DNA from: Ruminiclostridium cellulolyticum H10
GTDB lineage: Bacteria > Bacillota > Clostridia > Acetivibrionales > DSM-1351
NCBI RefSeq assembly: GCF_000022065.1
Contig: NC_011898.1
Coordinates: 3,847,501-3,911,500, forward strand
Reading direction: 5' to 3'
DNA: 64,000 nt
The position numbers and the translations under genes are program-made. The notes under the pieces are model-generated. The model saw only the letters and a program-made list of their open reading frames with translations, did no database searches and was not told the DNA's origin. Positions 52,461 through 62,353 of this stretch are shown here, piece by piece (position 1 is the stretch's first letter; every line of letters begins with the position of its first letter).

Positions 52461-53069
52461 CTATTCTGCTCTTATAATCTCATTCTCTGACAACATATCT
52501 TCCCTTGACACCTTCCACATAACATATTTAATCCCGGCTGCCACAATATCAGCTATCTTCATTACTGTGCCAAGTCTGGTATTCTGAAGAATCATAAATT
52601 CCATAAAACCACCGGCATTTACAATCCCAGTAACGTGCATATGCCCTATAGGTTCAAGTTCCTTGTTCAATGCAGAACCCGGTCTTATAGAGCCCTTTCC
52701 GACAGAAATGAAACCTACATGCTCAGTCCTTCCTAAGGATGCATCAACGGCAATCAGAAAAGGTTTTTCATACCTTTTATATATAGTTCCGATTGTATCC
52801 TCGAGGTTCTTTGCATGTACTGGACTTTCCAAGTCGCCGTATACATGTACATTACTGTAATTCATTCCTCTGAGTTTGTAGCCGATAATCGGCCCCAGGC
52901 TGTCCCCAGTTGATCTGTCTGTTCCGATACATACAATTACGATGTCCCGGTACCCTTCTGTTTTACAATATGTGAATGTCTGGTACAGAGCATCGGAGAA
53001 AGTCAACATTGCAGTTACATTATTAGAGTCAATGTATTTTAAATTTTTAACGTTGCTGCCTGAATTCAT
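52461..53069 (-). CDS. yyaC: Spore protease YyaC family
   Basis: This 202-residue protein has the DUF1256 fold: VIVCIGTDRSTGDSLGPIIGYKL, NVHVYGDLESPVHAKNL, FLIAVDASLGRTEHVGFI and HVTGIVNAGGFMEFMILQNTRLG. It is related to GPR/hydrogenase-maturation-type proteases and is found in spore formers. GGTGATAG precedes the ATG. Its exact substrate is not established. Confidence 0.9.
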   Translation of the reverse strand: MNSGSNVKNLKYIDSNNVTAMLTFSDALYQTFTYCKTEGYRDIVIVCIGTDRSTGDSLGPIIGYKLRGMNYSNVHVYGDLESPVHAKNLEDTIGTIYKRYEKPFLIAVDASLGRTEHVGFISVGKGSIRPGSALNKELEPIGHMHVTGIVNAGGFMEFMILQNTRLGTVMKIADIVAAGIKYVMWKVSREDMLSENEIIRAE

Positions 53070-53217
53070 ACAGCTATCACCATCTAATCCCTTCTATATG
53101 ATTATTTGTAGTATTGACAAGAATAAGATTAAATAGTACGTTCTAAATAAACTATGTTAAAATATATGTAAATCTAAAAAAAGTATGTTTTAGCCATATA
53201 CGAAAGGTTGGTAATTA

Positions 53218-54339
53218 TTGTCAAATAAAATTGTTAAAGAATTTGCATCAACGGAATCAAATTTCATAGAAGATATAATAGATGGAATGCAGGATTGGGT
53301 CAGAGTCATAGACAGAGACGGCAATATTTTATTTGTCAATAAACCAATGTGCGAGGGTCTTGGCTATAACGCTGTTGGTCGAAAATGCTACGAGGTACTT
53401 GGCCGTTCCTCACCTTGTGCTAATTGTATATCCAGCCTGAAAGGTGAAAATATTCCTAATTGCAAGGAAGAAACAATAAACGGCCGCGTTTTTTCAGTAA
53501 CAAGTTCGCCATTAAAAAGTTTCCAATCAAACAATGTAGAAGCTGTTATTGAAGTACTCCATGATATAACAGAACTAAAGATGTTAAGTCAGGAACTTGA
53601 AAAACAGAACGAACAACTTAGAGAAGACCTCTCCATAGCCAGAAAACTGCAATGTAGTCTTCTGCCAAAGCAGCAGTTTATAGGAGATAAAATCAGCTTC
53701 AGCTATATTTATAAGCCCTGCGAAATGATTGGCGGTGATTTCCTTGATATATTTGAAATTGACGAAGACCATATAGGTATTTATATTGCTGATGTATCAG
53801 GTCATGGTATTGCGGCATCTATGCTTACAATGTTTTTGCGTGCAGCTATAGACAAGTCCTCCCTTTCACCGTCAAAGGTGCTGACTCAACTCTACCATGA
53901 GTTTAATAAGAACGGATTTGAGAACGAGCTTTATATTTCCGTATTTTTTGGAATAATAAATACATCTGACTATAGTTTTGCATACTCAAATGCCGGGTTA
54001 AATGTATCACCGGTTTTATTTTCTGGCAATGAATTTAAGCTGCTGAGAGCCACAGGAATACCTATAAGCAACTGGGTGGATAAGCCTGAATATACGGAGG
54101 TAACACAAAAGCTTTCATCAAAGGACAGATTGCTATTCTTAACAGATGGAATCATTGAGATTAAAAACAAGTCCAGTGAGCAGTTTGGAGAAGACAGAAT
54201 CATAGAGCACTTATTAAAAAATGATTTAAAGCCTTCGAGTTCGATAACGAAGCTGGTAGATAAAGCATTGGCCTTCTCCGGCAGCAGTATCCACGACATA
54301 ATGGACGATATTACTGTAGCTTTACTGGAAATGAAATAA
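53218..54339 (+). CDS. PAS domain protein serine phosphatase (RsbU/SpoIIE type)
   Basis: This 373-residue protein has an N-terminal PAS domain (20-120; MQDWVRVIDRDGNILFVNKPMCEGLGYN, with a cysteine pair in SPCANC). A coiled coil (QELEKQNEQLREDLSIARKLQCSLLP) and a PP2C-like SpoIIE phosphatase domain follow, with GGDFLDIFEIDEDH, IADVSGHGIAASMLT and DDITVALLEMK. Such proteins dephosphorylate anti-anti-sigma factors. The start is TTG. No anti-sigma genes are adjacent. Confidence 0.9.
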   Translation: MSNKIVKEFASTESNFIEDIIDGMQDWVRVIDRDGNILFVNKPMCEGLGYNAVGRKCYEVLGRSSPCANCISSLKGENIPNCKEETINGRVFSVTSSPLKSFQSNNVEAVIEVLHDITELKMLSQELEKQNEQLREDLSIARKLQCSLLPKQQFIGDKISFSYIYKPCEMIGGDFLDIFEIDEDHIGIYIADVSGHGIAASMLTMFLRAAIDKSSLSPSKVLTQLYHEFNKNGFENELYISVFFGIINTSDYSFAYSNAGLNVSPVLFSGNEFKLLRATGIPISNWVDKPEYTEVTQKLSSKDRLLFLTDGIIEIKNKSSEQFGEDRIIEHLLKNDLKPSSSITKLVDKALAFSGSSIHDIMDDITVALLEMK

Positions 54340-54402
54340 ATATAGTTTATATTTGTTATAATTATATAAAGATTAAAAAACATTATTAAGGAAGTGTATT
54401 CA

Positions 54403-55215
54403 GTGAGCATTAATGACATTGCAGATAAATTGGAATCATTCAGAAATATGGGATACATAATACCCCATAAATCTTTATTAAAGAATCCCCAGCAAATTGA
54501 AGGTATTCGCAAGAGCGGTGAGATAACAACTCAGATACTCGACTTATTGGAGAAGGAAGTAAAGCCAGGCATAACAACTGCTGAAATAGACAAAATAGTG
54601 TACGAACATACAGTTTCGAACAATGCAATTCCAGCACCGCTTAATTATGACGGCTTTCCCAAAAGCGTTTGTACTTCTATAAATAACGTTGTCTGCCATG
54701 GAATACCAAATGAGAAAACCGTACTCAAATCCGGCGATATAGTAAACATAGATGTATCTACAATTTTAGACGGATATTATTCAGATGCGAGCAGAATGTA
54801 TATGATAGGCGATGTTTCACCTAATGCAAGAAAACTTGTAGAGGTAACAAAAGAGTGTCTCGATATCGGAACAAAACAGGTGAAACCTTTCGGTTCAATT
54901 AATGATATAGGAAGAGCTATTGAGCCATTTGCAAATAAGAACGGATATACAGTTGTCCGTGACCTTGGTGGCCATGGTGTGGGAATTCAATTTCATGAGG
55001 AACCCCATGTCAATCATTTCCATTTGAAAGACATGGGATTTCTGATACTTCCTGGAATGGTATTTACTATAGAACCTATGATAAACGAAGGCGATTACAG
55101 AGTTCAGATCGGATATGATAATTGGACCGTGACCACAGAAGACGGTTCCTTATCAGCTCAATGGGAATATACTATTGCCGTTACACAGACTGGTTATGAG
55201 ATACTTGCACATTAA
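54403..55215 (+). CDS. map: Methionine aminopeptidase, type I
   Basis: This 270-residue enzyme removes the initiator methionine. Metal ligands are Asp in NIDVSTILDGYYSDASRMY, His in GGHGVGIQFHEEPH, and Glu in TIEPMINEG and WEYTIAVT. A ~25-residue N-terminal extension is present. GTG 54403 fits AAGGAAG better than the GTG at 54394. Its 3' end overlaps hypB by 35 bases in a convergent arrangement. Confidence 0.93.
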   Translation: MSINDIADKLESFRNMGYIIPHKSLLKNPQQIEGIRKSGEITTQILDLLEKEVKPGITTAEIDKIVYEHTVSNNAIPAPLNYDGFPKSVCTSINNVVCHGIPNEKTVLKSGDIVNIDVSTILDGYYSDASRMYMIGDVSPNARKLVEVTKECLDIGTKQVKPFGSINDIGRAIEPFANKNGYTVVRDLGGHGVGIQFHEEPHVNHFHLKDMGFLILPGMVFTIEPMINEGDYRVQIGYDNWTVTTEDGSLSAQWEYTIAVTQTGYEILAH

Positions 55216-55843
55216 GCATCCAATCTGCAAGTTTACTGATACCTTCACCTGTTTTACATGATACCTCAATAATTTCTGCTTTTTCATTTAATGCCTTAAC
55301 GCCTTTGTAGAAGCTATCCTTATCAAAGTCGATATAAGGCATTAAATCTGTCTTGTTAAGCACTACAACATCAGCAAGTTCAAACATGGAGGTATATTTG
55401 TACGGCTTGTCATGTCCCTCCGGAACACTGGCAATGACCATTTTTATACCTTCTCCAAGGTCAAAGGAAGAAGGGCATACAAGATTTCCTACATTTTCAA
55501 TAAAAAGGATGGCTCCATCCTTGAGCCGCAGACTCACAGCAGCACTTTTTATCATATTTGCATCAAGATGGCAGCCGCCTCCTGTATTTATCTGGATAAC
55601 CGGATTGCCAAGCTTGTCTATCTTTTCAGCATCAATTGAGGAAGCAATATCTCCTTCAACTACAGCTACATTTGCTCTATCTCCAAAAGCCTGTATAAGT
55701 TTAATAATAACACTAGTCTTTCCTGAACCGGGTGATGCCATTATATTAACAGCCTTTATTCCCTTGCTTTTAAAATAATTTCTATTTTCCTCAGCAAGCC
55801 TGTCATTGGCATGCATTATGTTTTTCATAACCTTTATTTCCAT
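55181..55843 (-). CDS. hypB: Hydrogenase nickel-incorporation GTPase HypB
   Basis: This 220-residue GTPase inserts nickel into [NiFe] hydrogenase. It has Walker A ASPGSGKTSVI, the GGGCHLDANMI metal site, INTGGGC, VVLNKTDLMPYID and the switch regions. The N-terminus lacks the extra cysteine/histidine-rich nickel store found in some homologues. GGAGG sets the start at ATG 55843. It lies in the same direction as hypA and the ech genes. Confidence 0.95.
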   Translation of the reverse strand: MEIKVMKNIMHANDRLAEENRNYFKSKGIKAVNIMASPGSGKTSVIIKLIQAFGDRANVAVVEGDIASSIDAEKIDKLGNPVIQINTGGGCHLDANMIKSAAVSLRLKDGAILFIENVGNLVCPSSFDLGEGIKMVIASVPEGHDKPYKYTSMFELADVVVLNKTDLMPYIDFDKDSFYKGVKALNEKAEIIEVSCKTGEGISKLADWMLNVQVSHNQSV

Positions 55844-55874
55844 AAGTACCTCCAAATATTAATATAACTTATTC

Positions 55875-56543
55875 TTACATCCTAAAGTTCTTACGACTTC
55901 TGTCTATGGTTGGTTCAGTGCCTCCCTTGCTGATAACAGGCAGATGCAGCCTTAGCTTTACTGATATCATTCTAATGGCAAATATTATACCTACACATAG
56001 ATATATGTTAATGCAAAGTCCAATGCAATCATACAAAAAATAAAACATCAGTGAGCCTACAATCGAAGGTACGGCATATACTTCACTTCTGAATATAAGG
56101 GGTATTTCATTAACCATTATGTCTCTTAGTATACCTCCGCCAACACCGGTTATAACACCTGCAAAAACAATACCAAGAACAGGCAAGCCATACTCCATAG
56201 CCTTATATGTAGCAATTACGGTAAAAACTCCAAGCCCCACTGCATCAGCGAGTACTATAAAAGACATAACCCTATTAACCATACTGTACAACAGGCAAGT
56301 AGTCACCATCGTTACTGATATTGCTGCAAAGTACTTCCATTGAATAAAAAAAACAGGGACTTCTCTACCGATAACAATATCCCTAATAATCCCGCCACCT
56401 GAGGCTGTCGCCAAAGCCAGCACATATATACCGAATAAATCAAGCTTGCTCCTGATTCCTACAAGAACGCCGGAAACAGCAAAAGCTACTGTCCCTATTA
56501 TATCAACTATGCTCAAAACCAACATAAAGTTTTCATTTAGCAT
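55875..56543 (-). CDS. TRIC-like (UPF0126) membrane channel protein
   Basis: This 222-residue protein has about seven membrane helices and two inverted repeats with glycine-rich signatures: GTVAFAVSGVLVGIR and ASGGGIIRDIVIGREVPVF, then GITGVGGGILRDIMVNEIPLIFR-type. This is the UPF0126/trimeric intracellular cation channel family, often K+-selective. It is inserted between hypA and hypB, where a role in ion balance around the Na+/H+-pumping Ech complex is imaginable but unproven. Confidence 0.85.
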   Translation of the reverse strand: MLNENFMLVLSIVDIIGTVAFAVSGVLVGIRSKLDLFGIYVLALATASGGGIIRDIVIGREVPVFFIQWKYFAAISVTMVTTCLLYSMVNRVMSFIVLADAVGLGVFTVIATYKAMEYGLPVLGIVFAGVITGVGGGILRDIMVNEIPLIFRSEVYAVPSIVGSLMFYFLYDCIGLCINIYLCVGIIFAIRMISVKLRLHLPVISKGGTEPTIDRSRKNFRM

Positions 56544-56611
56544 AAATTAAGGCCACTCCGGCAGCATATTATACTTTTATAATATGAAAATGCTGAAAGA
56601 ATGTGTTTTTG

Positions 56612-56953
56612 TTATTCAATTTCAAGACTTTCTATATAAAACTCCTTACCAACACCTGTTGGCATACCAAGTCCGCCGCACTTTGGGCAGTCAAAACCTG
56701 TAGTTGGCTTTATAAACACCTCGCCGCACTCCCTACATTTGAACTCAGCTTTTACACGTCTAAAAACAAGCTTTGCACCTTGGGCTATGGTTCCTTCGCT
56801 CATAATATCAAAATACATTTGAACCGAATCATCAACTATAGTTGACAAATCGCCTATTACAAGGCGTATTTCCAGTACTTTAGAAGCCTCAACCCGCTTG
56901 GCCTCATCTACAACCAGCTTTAACAATGACTGGGTTACCGCATATTCATGCAC
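56612..56953 (-). CDS. hypA: Hydrogenase nickel-metallochaperone HypA
   Basis: This 113-residue protein delivers nickel for [NiFe] hydrogenase. The start must be the GTG at 56953, so that the protein begins Met-His (MHEYAVTQSLLKLV), because His2 binds nickel; GGAGG is spaced 8 bases upstream. Two CxxC pairs (CREC, CPKC) form the zinc site. The gene follows echF by about 130 bases, with a partial hairpin (57019-57054) between them. Confidence 0.95.
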   Translation of the reverse strand: MHEYAVTQSLLKLVVDEAKRVEASKVLEIRLVIGDLSTIVDDSVQMYFDIMSEGTIAQGAKLVFRRVKAEFKCRECGEVFIKPTTGFDCPKCGGLGMPTGVGKEFYIESLEIE

Positions 56954-57090
56954 ATCCACAACCTCCGTGTCTCAAATATATATGTTTCGTCACATTATAT
57001 ATTCTATCCCCAAACACTAAAATTCAGAGAAAGACTTATCTTCCCCTGAATTTTGAGTTGTATATAAAAATTCACTTATTTACTGCTATA

Positions 57091-57465
57091 CTAAGCTGTT
57101 ACCTTGCTGTTATCACCTTCAACTTCCTTTGGAGGCTGAACAGCTTTGTAGTTTTCCTTTTTGGCTTGTGCAGTTTTATGTTCGGAACTTGCTACAATAC
57201 ACTTCTTTGGACAAACCTCAACACATACATTGCATATTACACACTTAAACTGGTTTATTTCCCAGGATTTTTCGGCCTTGTTTACCACTATGGCATTAGC
57301 CGGACATTTTCTCTGACAAATACTGCAAAAAATACATTTCTCTATTTCAATACCTTCAATTTGACCTCTCGAATCCTTGAATGGCTCTCTTTTTTCAAAG
57401 GGATACATTCTTGTTGCAGGCTTTGAAGTAAGATTCTTAAATATATTTTCCATCATCTTAAACAT
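57091..57465 (-). CDS. echF: Ech hydrogenase ferredoxin subunit EchF
   Basis: This 124-residue subunit carries two 4Fe-4S clusters: CIFCSICQRKCP and CVICNVCVEVCPKKC. It passes electrons between ferredoxin and the small subunit. The C-terminal 35 residues are charged and not conserved. AGGAGG precedes the ATG. It is the last ech gene. Confidence 0.93.
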   Translation of the reverse strand: MFKMMENIFKNLTSKPATRMYPFEKREPFKDSRGQIEGIEIEKCIFCSICQRKCPANAIVVNKAEKSWEINQFKCVICNVCVEVCPKKCIVASSEHKTAQAKKENYKAVQPPKEVEGDNSKVTA

Positions 57466-57500
57466 CTCTTATGACCTCCTATCTACCAAATATATTCCTA

Positions 57501-58580
57501 TTATCTCTCGGTACAGGATATACATGGGTCAATGGTTAGAATAAGCATAGGTACATCTGCAAGCTGACTTCCCGGCAACATCTTCAAAAGTGACGGGATA
57601 TTTGCAAATGTTGGAGTTCTAAGTCTCAATCTATCCAGATTCTTAGTACCATTCCCTCTTAAATAATAAAGAACTTCACCTCTTGGCTGCTCAACTCTGG
57701 AAATTACATCACCCTTTGGCGGGAATCCCTTAAAAGGAACAACGTGTTCACCCTCAGGTATCTTTGCTATGGCCTGTTTTATAAGGTCAATAGACTGGTA
57801 AACCTCTTTGAGTCTTACATAAGTTCTTGCATAGCAGTCACCATCATTATGGGTAATAGGCTCAAAGTCCAATTGTCCGTATGCAGAATACCCGGTAGTT
57901 CTCAAATCGGTAGCAATACCGCTCGCTCTTGCCATCGGTCCTACTGTAGAATATTCGATTGCATCAGCTTTTGTGAGAACACCAACACCAACCAACCTGT
58001 GCTTAACTGTATAGTTGTTGAGGAATACAGCTTCAAGCTGTTCCAAGTCATGCTTTATTTCATCAACAGTTGAAACAATCTTCGCCATTTGTTCTTTAGT
58101 CAGGTCTCGTCTTGTTCCCCCAATTGTATTACATGAAATCACAACCCTGCTTCCGGCTGTTTCTTCCATTATATCCATTACCTTTTCCCTGTCTCTCCAT
58201 GTCTGCATGAAAAGGCTCTCAAAACCAAATGCATCGGCCACCAATCCCAGCCAAAGGAAGTGGCTGTGCATTCTGTGCAACTCAGCCCAGATAACTCTCA
58301 AAAACTTTGCCCTGTCAGAAATCTCGATATTCATCAATTCTTCGATACCCTGACAATATGCCATTGCATGCATTACACTGCATATACCACAAACTCTTTC
58401 AACAACATATGTGTTTTGAGTAAACTCTTTTGTTTCGGTGAGCTTTTCAAGCCCCCTGTGAACATATCCAATTGCAGGTATTGCCTCTACAATGTTTTCG
58501 TCTTCCATAACTAGCTTAATATGAAGGGGTTCCGGAAGCACAGGATGCTGCGGCCCAAAAGGAATTACAGTTGAACTCAT
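57501..58580 (-). CDS. echE: Ech hydrogenase large subunit EchE
   Basis: This 359-residue catalytic subunit holds the NiFe site. The N-terminal ligands are in ERVCGICSVMH and the C-terminal ones in DPCISCTER. The protein ends directly after that motif, with no C-terminal extension, so no maturation protease is needed for cleavage. Its ATG overlaps the echD stop (TAATG). Confidence 0.95.
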   Translation of the reverse strand: MSSTVIPFGPQHPVLPEPLHIKLVMEDENIVEAIPAIGYVHRGLEKLTETKEFTQNTYVVERVCGICSVMHAMAYCQGIEELMNIEISDRAKFLRVIWAELHRMHSHFLWLGLVADAFGFESLFMQTWRDREKVMDIMEETAGSRVVISCNTIGGTRRDLTKEQMAKIVSTVDEIKHDLEQLEAVFLNNYTVKHRLVGVGVLTKADAIEYSTVGPMARASGIATDLRTTGYSAYGQLDFEPITHNDGDCYARTYVRLKEVYQSIDLIKQAIAKIPEGEHVVPFKGFPPKGDVISRVEQPRGEVLYYLRGNGTKNLDRLRLRTPTFANIPSLLKMLPGSQLADVPMLILTIDPCISCTER

Positions 58581-58960
58581 TATGAATTACCCCCTCTTTT
58601 TTCAATAGTAATTTGCTGCCTTAACATTGGTGAACCAAGTTCTTCCTCTGAGAGAAGCATGTGTCCGCCGTAGTCTATTATAATTCCGGTGATATTTACT
58701 CCAAACAGTTCCTTTATTTCGTTTTCAACAAGTAAAGCACTAAAATAAACTTTGGAAATACTCGGAACTTCTTCATCCTTTTTAACAGTGATCTTCAAGT
58801 TCTTCATTTTATAGTCGATATCAAAATGATATACAATATCTATAGTGTCATCACCATTATCTATACTTGTCATAGTAATGAATCTGTATCCATCATACTT
58901 GCATTTCTGTACTTCTGCAAGCAGCTGATCCCTTGTAATTTCCACTAAATTTTCAACCAT
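58580..58960 (-). CDS. echD: Ech hydrogenase subunit EchD
   Basis: This 126-residue subunit belongs to the NuoC/30-kDa family: VENEIKELFGVNITGIIIDYGGHML matches the family signature. It is a peripheral connecting subunit of the complex. The start follows AGGTAAGATTGA. It is translationally coupled to echE. Confidence 0.9.
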   Translation of the reverse strand: MVENLVEITRDQLLAEVQKCKYDGYRFITMTSIDNGDDTIDIVYHFDIDYKMKNLKITVKKDEEVPSISKVYFSALLVENEIKELFGVNITGIIIDYGGHMLLSEEELGSPMLRQQITIEKRGGNS

Positions 58961-58991
58961 TCAATCTTACCTCCATGAGCCTTGCAGCCCC

Positions 58992-59441
58992 TTATTTAGC
59001 TACCTTCTTCATTGCATCAGCCTTATCGTCAAGTTTACCTATAGCCTGAACTATACCGTCTATTATGGCTTCAGGTCTTGCACAACAGCCCGGAACAAAT
59101 ACATCAACAGGGATTACGTTTTCAACTCCGCCCAGTACATTGTAACATTCCTTAAAAATACCACCTGTACATGCACATGCTCCAATAGCAACAACACACT
59201 TAGGGTCAGGCATTTGATTGTATATATTTTTTAACACAAGTTCGTTTCTTTTGTTTACAGAACCGGTTACAAGCAATATGTCAGCATGTTTTGGGTTACC
59301 TACGTTAATTATACCCAAACGCTCTGCATCATACATTGGAGTGAGACAGGCAAGTGTTTCAATATCACATCCGTTACAGCTTGTACAGTCGTAATGTATT
59401 ATCCAGGGTGATTTCTTTCTTGATTTGCTTATTATACCCAT
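58992..59441 (-). CDS. echC: Ech hydrogenase small subunit EchC
   Basis: This 149-residue NuoB-like subunit carries one 4Fe-4S cluster: CTSCNGCDIETLACLTP, then ACACTGG and PGCCARPEAIIDGIVQ supply the cysteines. It transfers electrons to the NiFe site. AAAGGTG fits ATG 59441 better than the frame opening at 59450. Confidence 0.95.
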   Translation of the reverse strand: MGIISKSRKKSPWIIHYDCTSCNGCDIETLACLTPMYDAERLGIINVGNPKHADILLVTGSVNKRNELVLKNIYNQMPDPKCVVAIGACACTGGIFKECYNVLGGVENVIPVDVFVPGCCARPEAIIDGIVQAIGKLDDKADAMKKVAK

Positions 59442-59519
59442 ACAATTCACCTTTCTTACAGGATAGGCTGCTTGTTAACAACTCATACAAGCAACCTCCA
59501 ATATATTTAGTCTTTCCAA

Positions 59520-60371
59520 TTATGGAATGAGATACATCCAAACTATATTTACCAGAGCTGCCCCGATACCTACAACCCATGTAATTTTAACCATCCACTG
59601 CCAGGTTACTCTGGCACTGATGTTATCAATAACTATTTCAATGAAATAACATGCTAATGCTATTAATATACCTACCCATAAAGGCTTTGCAAAAAACATT
59701 GAAATTAAACCCATAAACAATACCAGATCAATCCAGTCTGTTAATTCAAGCAATGCCAACTGAGTACCTGAGAATTCCGTTGTTATACCCTTTATCAATT
59801 CCTGGTGACCATGGTGTGAAGTTGAGAAATCAAAAGGAGACTTTCTCAGCTTTATCGTCAAAACATAAATAAATGCCAGGAATACCAAAGGCAAGCTGTA
59901 TAACAGCGGTTGGCTGTGGTTAAATATATCGGAGATCATAAAGCTTCCTGTCACCTTGTATACTCCCACAACCATTAAAAGCAGTACAGGCTCATACGCC
60001 ATCATCTGCATAATCTCTCTTTGAGCACCAATCTTGCTGTACGGAGAACGGACACTCATTGCACCTACTATCAATGATACGCCGGAGAATGTCAGAATAA
60101 ACATAAGCATAAGTAAATCCTGTTTTAAAACCAGCATAACCAAAGCACCTATTGCAAAGACCAAATGTCCGAGGACATAAACCATCTGAGTTTGGTTTAC
60201 AGCAACTCCCTGCTTGCCTATCAATTTAAAGAAATCATAGAAGGGCTGAAGCACTGGAGGTCCGAATCTATTCTGCATTCTTGCAGTTATTTTTCTGTCA
60301 ATACCAAAAAGTAATCCACCCAATATCGGAGCAGCTATTATGGCAATAACAGCTATTAAAATATTGCTCAT
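59520..60371 (-). CDS. echB: Ech hydrogenase membrane subunit EchB
   Basis: This 283-residue NuoH-like subunit has about eight membrane helices. Conserved segments are GIDRKITARMQNRFGPPVLQPFYDFFKL and SPYSKIGAQREIMQMMAYEPVLL. It joins the catalytic arm to the ion-pumping subunit. It overlaps echA by four bases (ATGA). Confidence 0.93.
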   Translation of the reverse strand: MSNILIAVIAIIAAPILGGLLFGIDRKITARMQNRFGPPVLQPFYDFFKLIGKQGVAVNQTQMVYVLGHLVFAIGALVMLVLKQDLLMLMFILTFSGVSLIVGAMSVRSPYSKIGAQREIMQMMAYEPVLLLMVVGVYKVTGSFMISDIFNHSQPLLYSLPLVFLAFIYVLTIKLRKSPFDFSTSHHGHQELIKGITTEFSGTQLALLELTDWIDLVLFMGLISMFFAKPLWVGILIALACYFIEIVIDNISARVTWQWMVKITWVVGIGAALVNIVWMYLIP

Positions 60372-62353
60372 AATCCGATCACCACCCCTAACATAATTAT
60401 AATAATTGCACCCGCCGAAAGATTAGACCAGAAAGTCAGCTTGTTTTCACCGAAAACAGATGCCATGTAGTAGTTTCTAACAACTACCTTTTCAACCTTG
60501 TCAGCTGGACTTACAAACTCCAACCCTCTCAAATCATCATCTACGTTACTGCCGCAAAGATACGGCGGCTTTAATCTTGCTGGTTTGATTCTGTTTATAA
60601 TGATAGGTATTGCAACTATCAATAATAAAATCACCCCGAAGAATATAATGGAAGAGAAACCTCCATATACAACTTGATTAACCTTTTCCAACCACAAACC
60701 CATACCGGTTCCTGAAAGCATCTCTTTGTCGGCAATATTAAATGCTGTTATCTGAGGCTTTACAAACTGATTGTATAAAGGTACTATTCCTATACTTGCG
60801 GCCATAACCAAGGCAATTAACACAGATAAAGCAGCTTTAATTGAAAAAGATAGCTTTTCCATATAATACTTAGGTTTGTACGACATTGTAAGGATTATTC
60901 CTATCCACTTTGACCAGAATACAATTGTAAATGCACTTCCAAGTATTATAAACACAAGCACCAGCGGAAGATGTATAGCTGTCTCTATTGCCATCCACTT
61001 TGTTATCAAAACACCAAAAGGCGGCAGGAGCATCGAAACCTGACCGATTACTGTAATAACGGTAGTAAACGGCATCTTCTTGAATAAGCCCTGCATATCT
61101 TCGATATCACGGCTTCCAATACCCATCTCAATAGTACCCACGCACAGGAAGAGCAATCCCTTTGATACAGCATGGAAAATCATGAGCAGAACAGCAGCCG
61201 CAAGTGATATCCTAGTACCGATACCTGCACAGCATATTATCAAGCCAAGGTTTGCTATTGTTGAATAAGCAAGAACCTTCTTTGCATTACTCTGACTTAT
61301 TGCTATGGCTGAGGCGGCTACAAAAGTAAAGCCTCCGGCAACAGCTACCAGTTGTCCAAGTCTGGTTCCTGCAAAAGCAGGAGCAATTCTGATAATCAAA
61401 TACACGCCCGCTTTAACCATTGTACTTGAGTGAAGCAATGCAGATACAGGTGTAGGTGCAACCATGGCTCCCAACAACCAACTCTGGAACGGGAACTGTG
61501 CCGACTTTGTAAAACCTGCTATACACAGGAGTCCAAGTGCTACTGGCATCATCCCTGCGAAAGCACCCTGCATACCTGAATTTGAAATAGCCTGTATAGA
61601 AAGTGTGCCCAGACTGGTGTTAACCATTAATATAGCGATAATAAAAGCTACACCGCCCACTGAGTTTAACCATAAAGCTCTTAAACCGTTTTTCACTGCA
61701 ATTTCAGTCCCGTCATGTGATATAAGCAGGAATGAGCAAAGTGTTGTTACTTCCCAGAAAAAATACATCCAGGAAAGGTTGTCGGTCATAACCAATGCAT
61801 TCATTGCACCAAGGAATATGAAAAGTATCATAAAGAATCTTGGTTGTCTTGATACTTTTAGATGCAAGTGATGTTCATGCTCCTTCATATAACCGAGTCC
61901 GAAAAATGTAACAATCGGTCCGATAATTGAAATAAGCATTATCATGATTAATGACAGATGGTCAATTACAAATGCCTGTGCAGGCTCGTGAACCTTGCCA
62001 AACACTCCGAATATCTCAAATAAAACCCAAGGAATAAATTGTAATACTGTTAATGCTAGTACTATTGCTTTTTTATGCTTTATACCGAAATACCCGATGT
62101 AGCATAAGAGCAGGAAGTCAAATCCTTTAATCAACCAGCCCACAATCTCGAGTACATGCTCATCCATCTGGAAAACAAGTTTCCCTTCAGGAGAGTTCAT
62201 TATAAGTGCTATGAAGCCGCCTGCAACTGCAAAAAGCAGTAGAGTAGAAATGCTTACTACAGCAATACGCACCTTCTGATTCTTTAGAATGAAGCATAAT
62301 GCCGCACTTAGTGCAGGCAGCAGAATAGCTGCCAGTAATAAATACCAATCCAC
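60368..62353 (-). CDS. echA: Ech hydrogenase membrane ion-pumping subunit EchA
   Basis: This 661-residue NuoL/MrpA-like subunit has about 16 membrane helices and pumps H+ or Na+ coupled to hydrogen formation from ferredoxin. The conserved lysine- and histidine-bearing core is in SAQFPFQSWLLGAMVAPTPVSALLHSSTMVKAGVYLI. The start is GTG with AAAGGAG upstream. It leads the echABCDEF-hypA operon. Confidence 0.93.
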   Translation of the reverse strand: MDWYLLLAAILLPALSAALCFILKNQKVRIAVVSISTLLLFAVAGGFIALIMNSPEGKLVFQMDEHVLEIVGWLIKGFDFLLLCYIGYFGIKHKKAIVLALTVLQFIPWVLFEIFGVFGKVHEPAQAFVIDHLSLIMIMLISIIGPIVTFFGLGYMKEHEHHLHLKVSRQPRFFMILFIFLGAMNALVMTDNLSWMYFFWEVTTLCSFLLISHDGTEIAVKNGLRALWLNSVGGVAFIIAILMVNTSLGTLSIQAISNSGMQGAFAGMMPVALGLLCIAGFTKSAQFPFQSWLLGAMVAPTPVSALLHSSTMVKAGVYLIIRIAPAFAGTRLGQLVAVAGGFTFVAASAIAISQSNAKKVLAYSTIANLGLIICCAGIGTRISLAAAVLLMIFHAVSKGLLFLCVGTIEMGIGSRDIEDMQGLFKKMPFTTVITVIGQVSMLLPPFGVLITKWMAIETAIHLPLVLVFIILGSAFTIVFWSKWIGIILTMSYKPKYYMEKLSFSIKAALSVLIALVMAASIGIVPLYNQFVKPQITAFNIADKEMLSGTGMGLWLEKVNQVVYGGFSSIIFFGVILLLIVAIPIIINRIKPARLKPPYLCGSNVDDDLRGLEFVSPADKVEKVVVRNYYMASVFGENKLTFWSNLSAGAIIIIMLGVVIGL

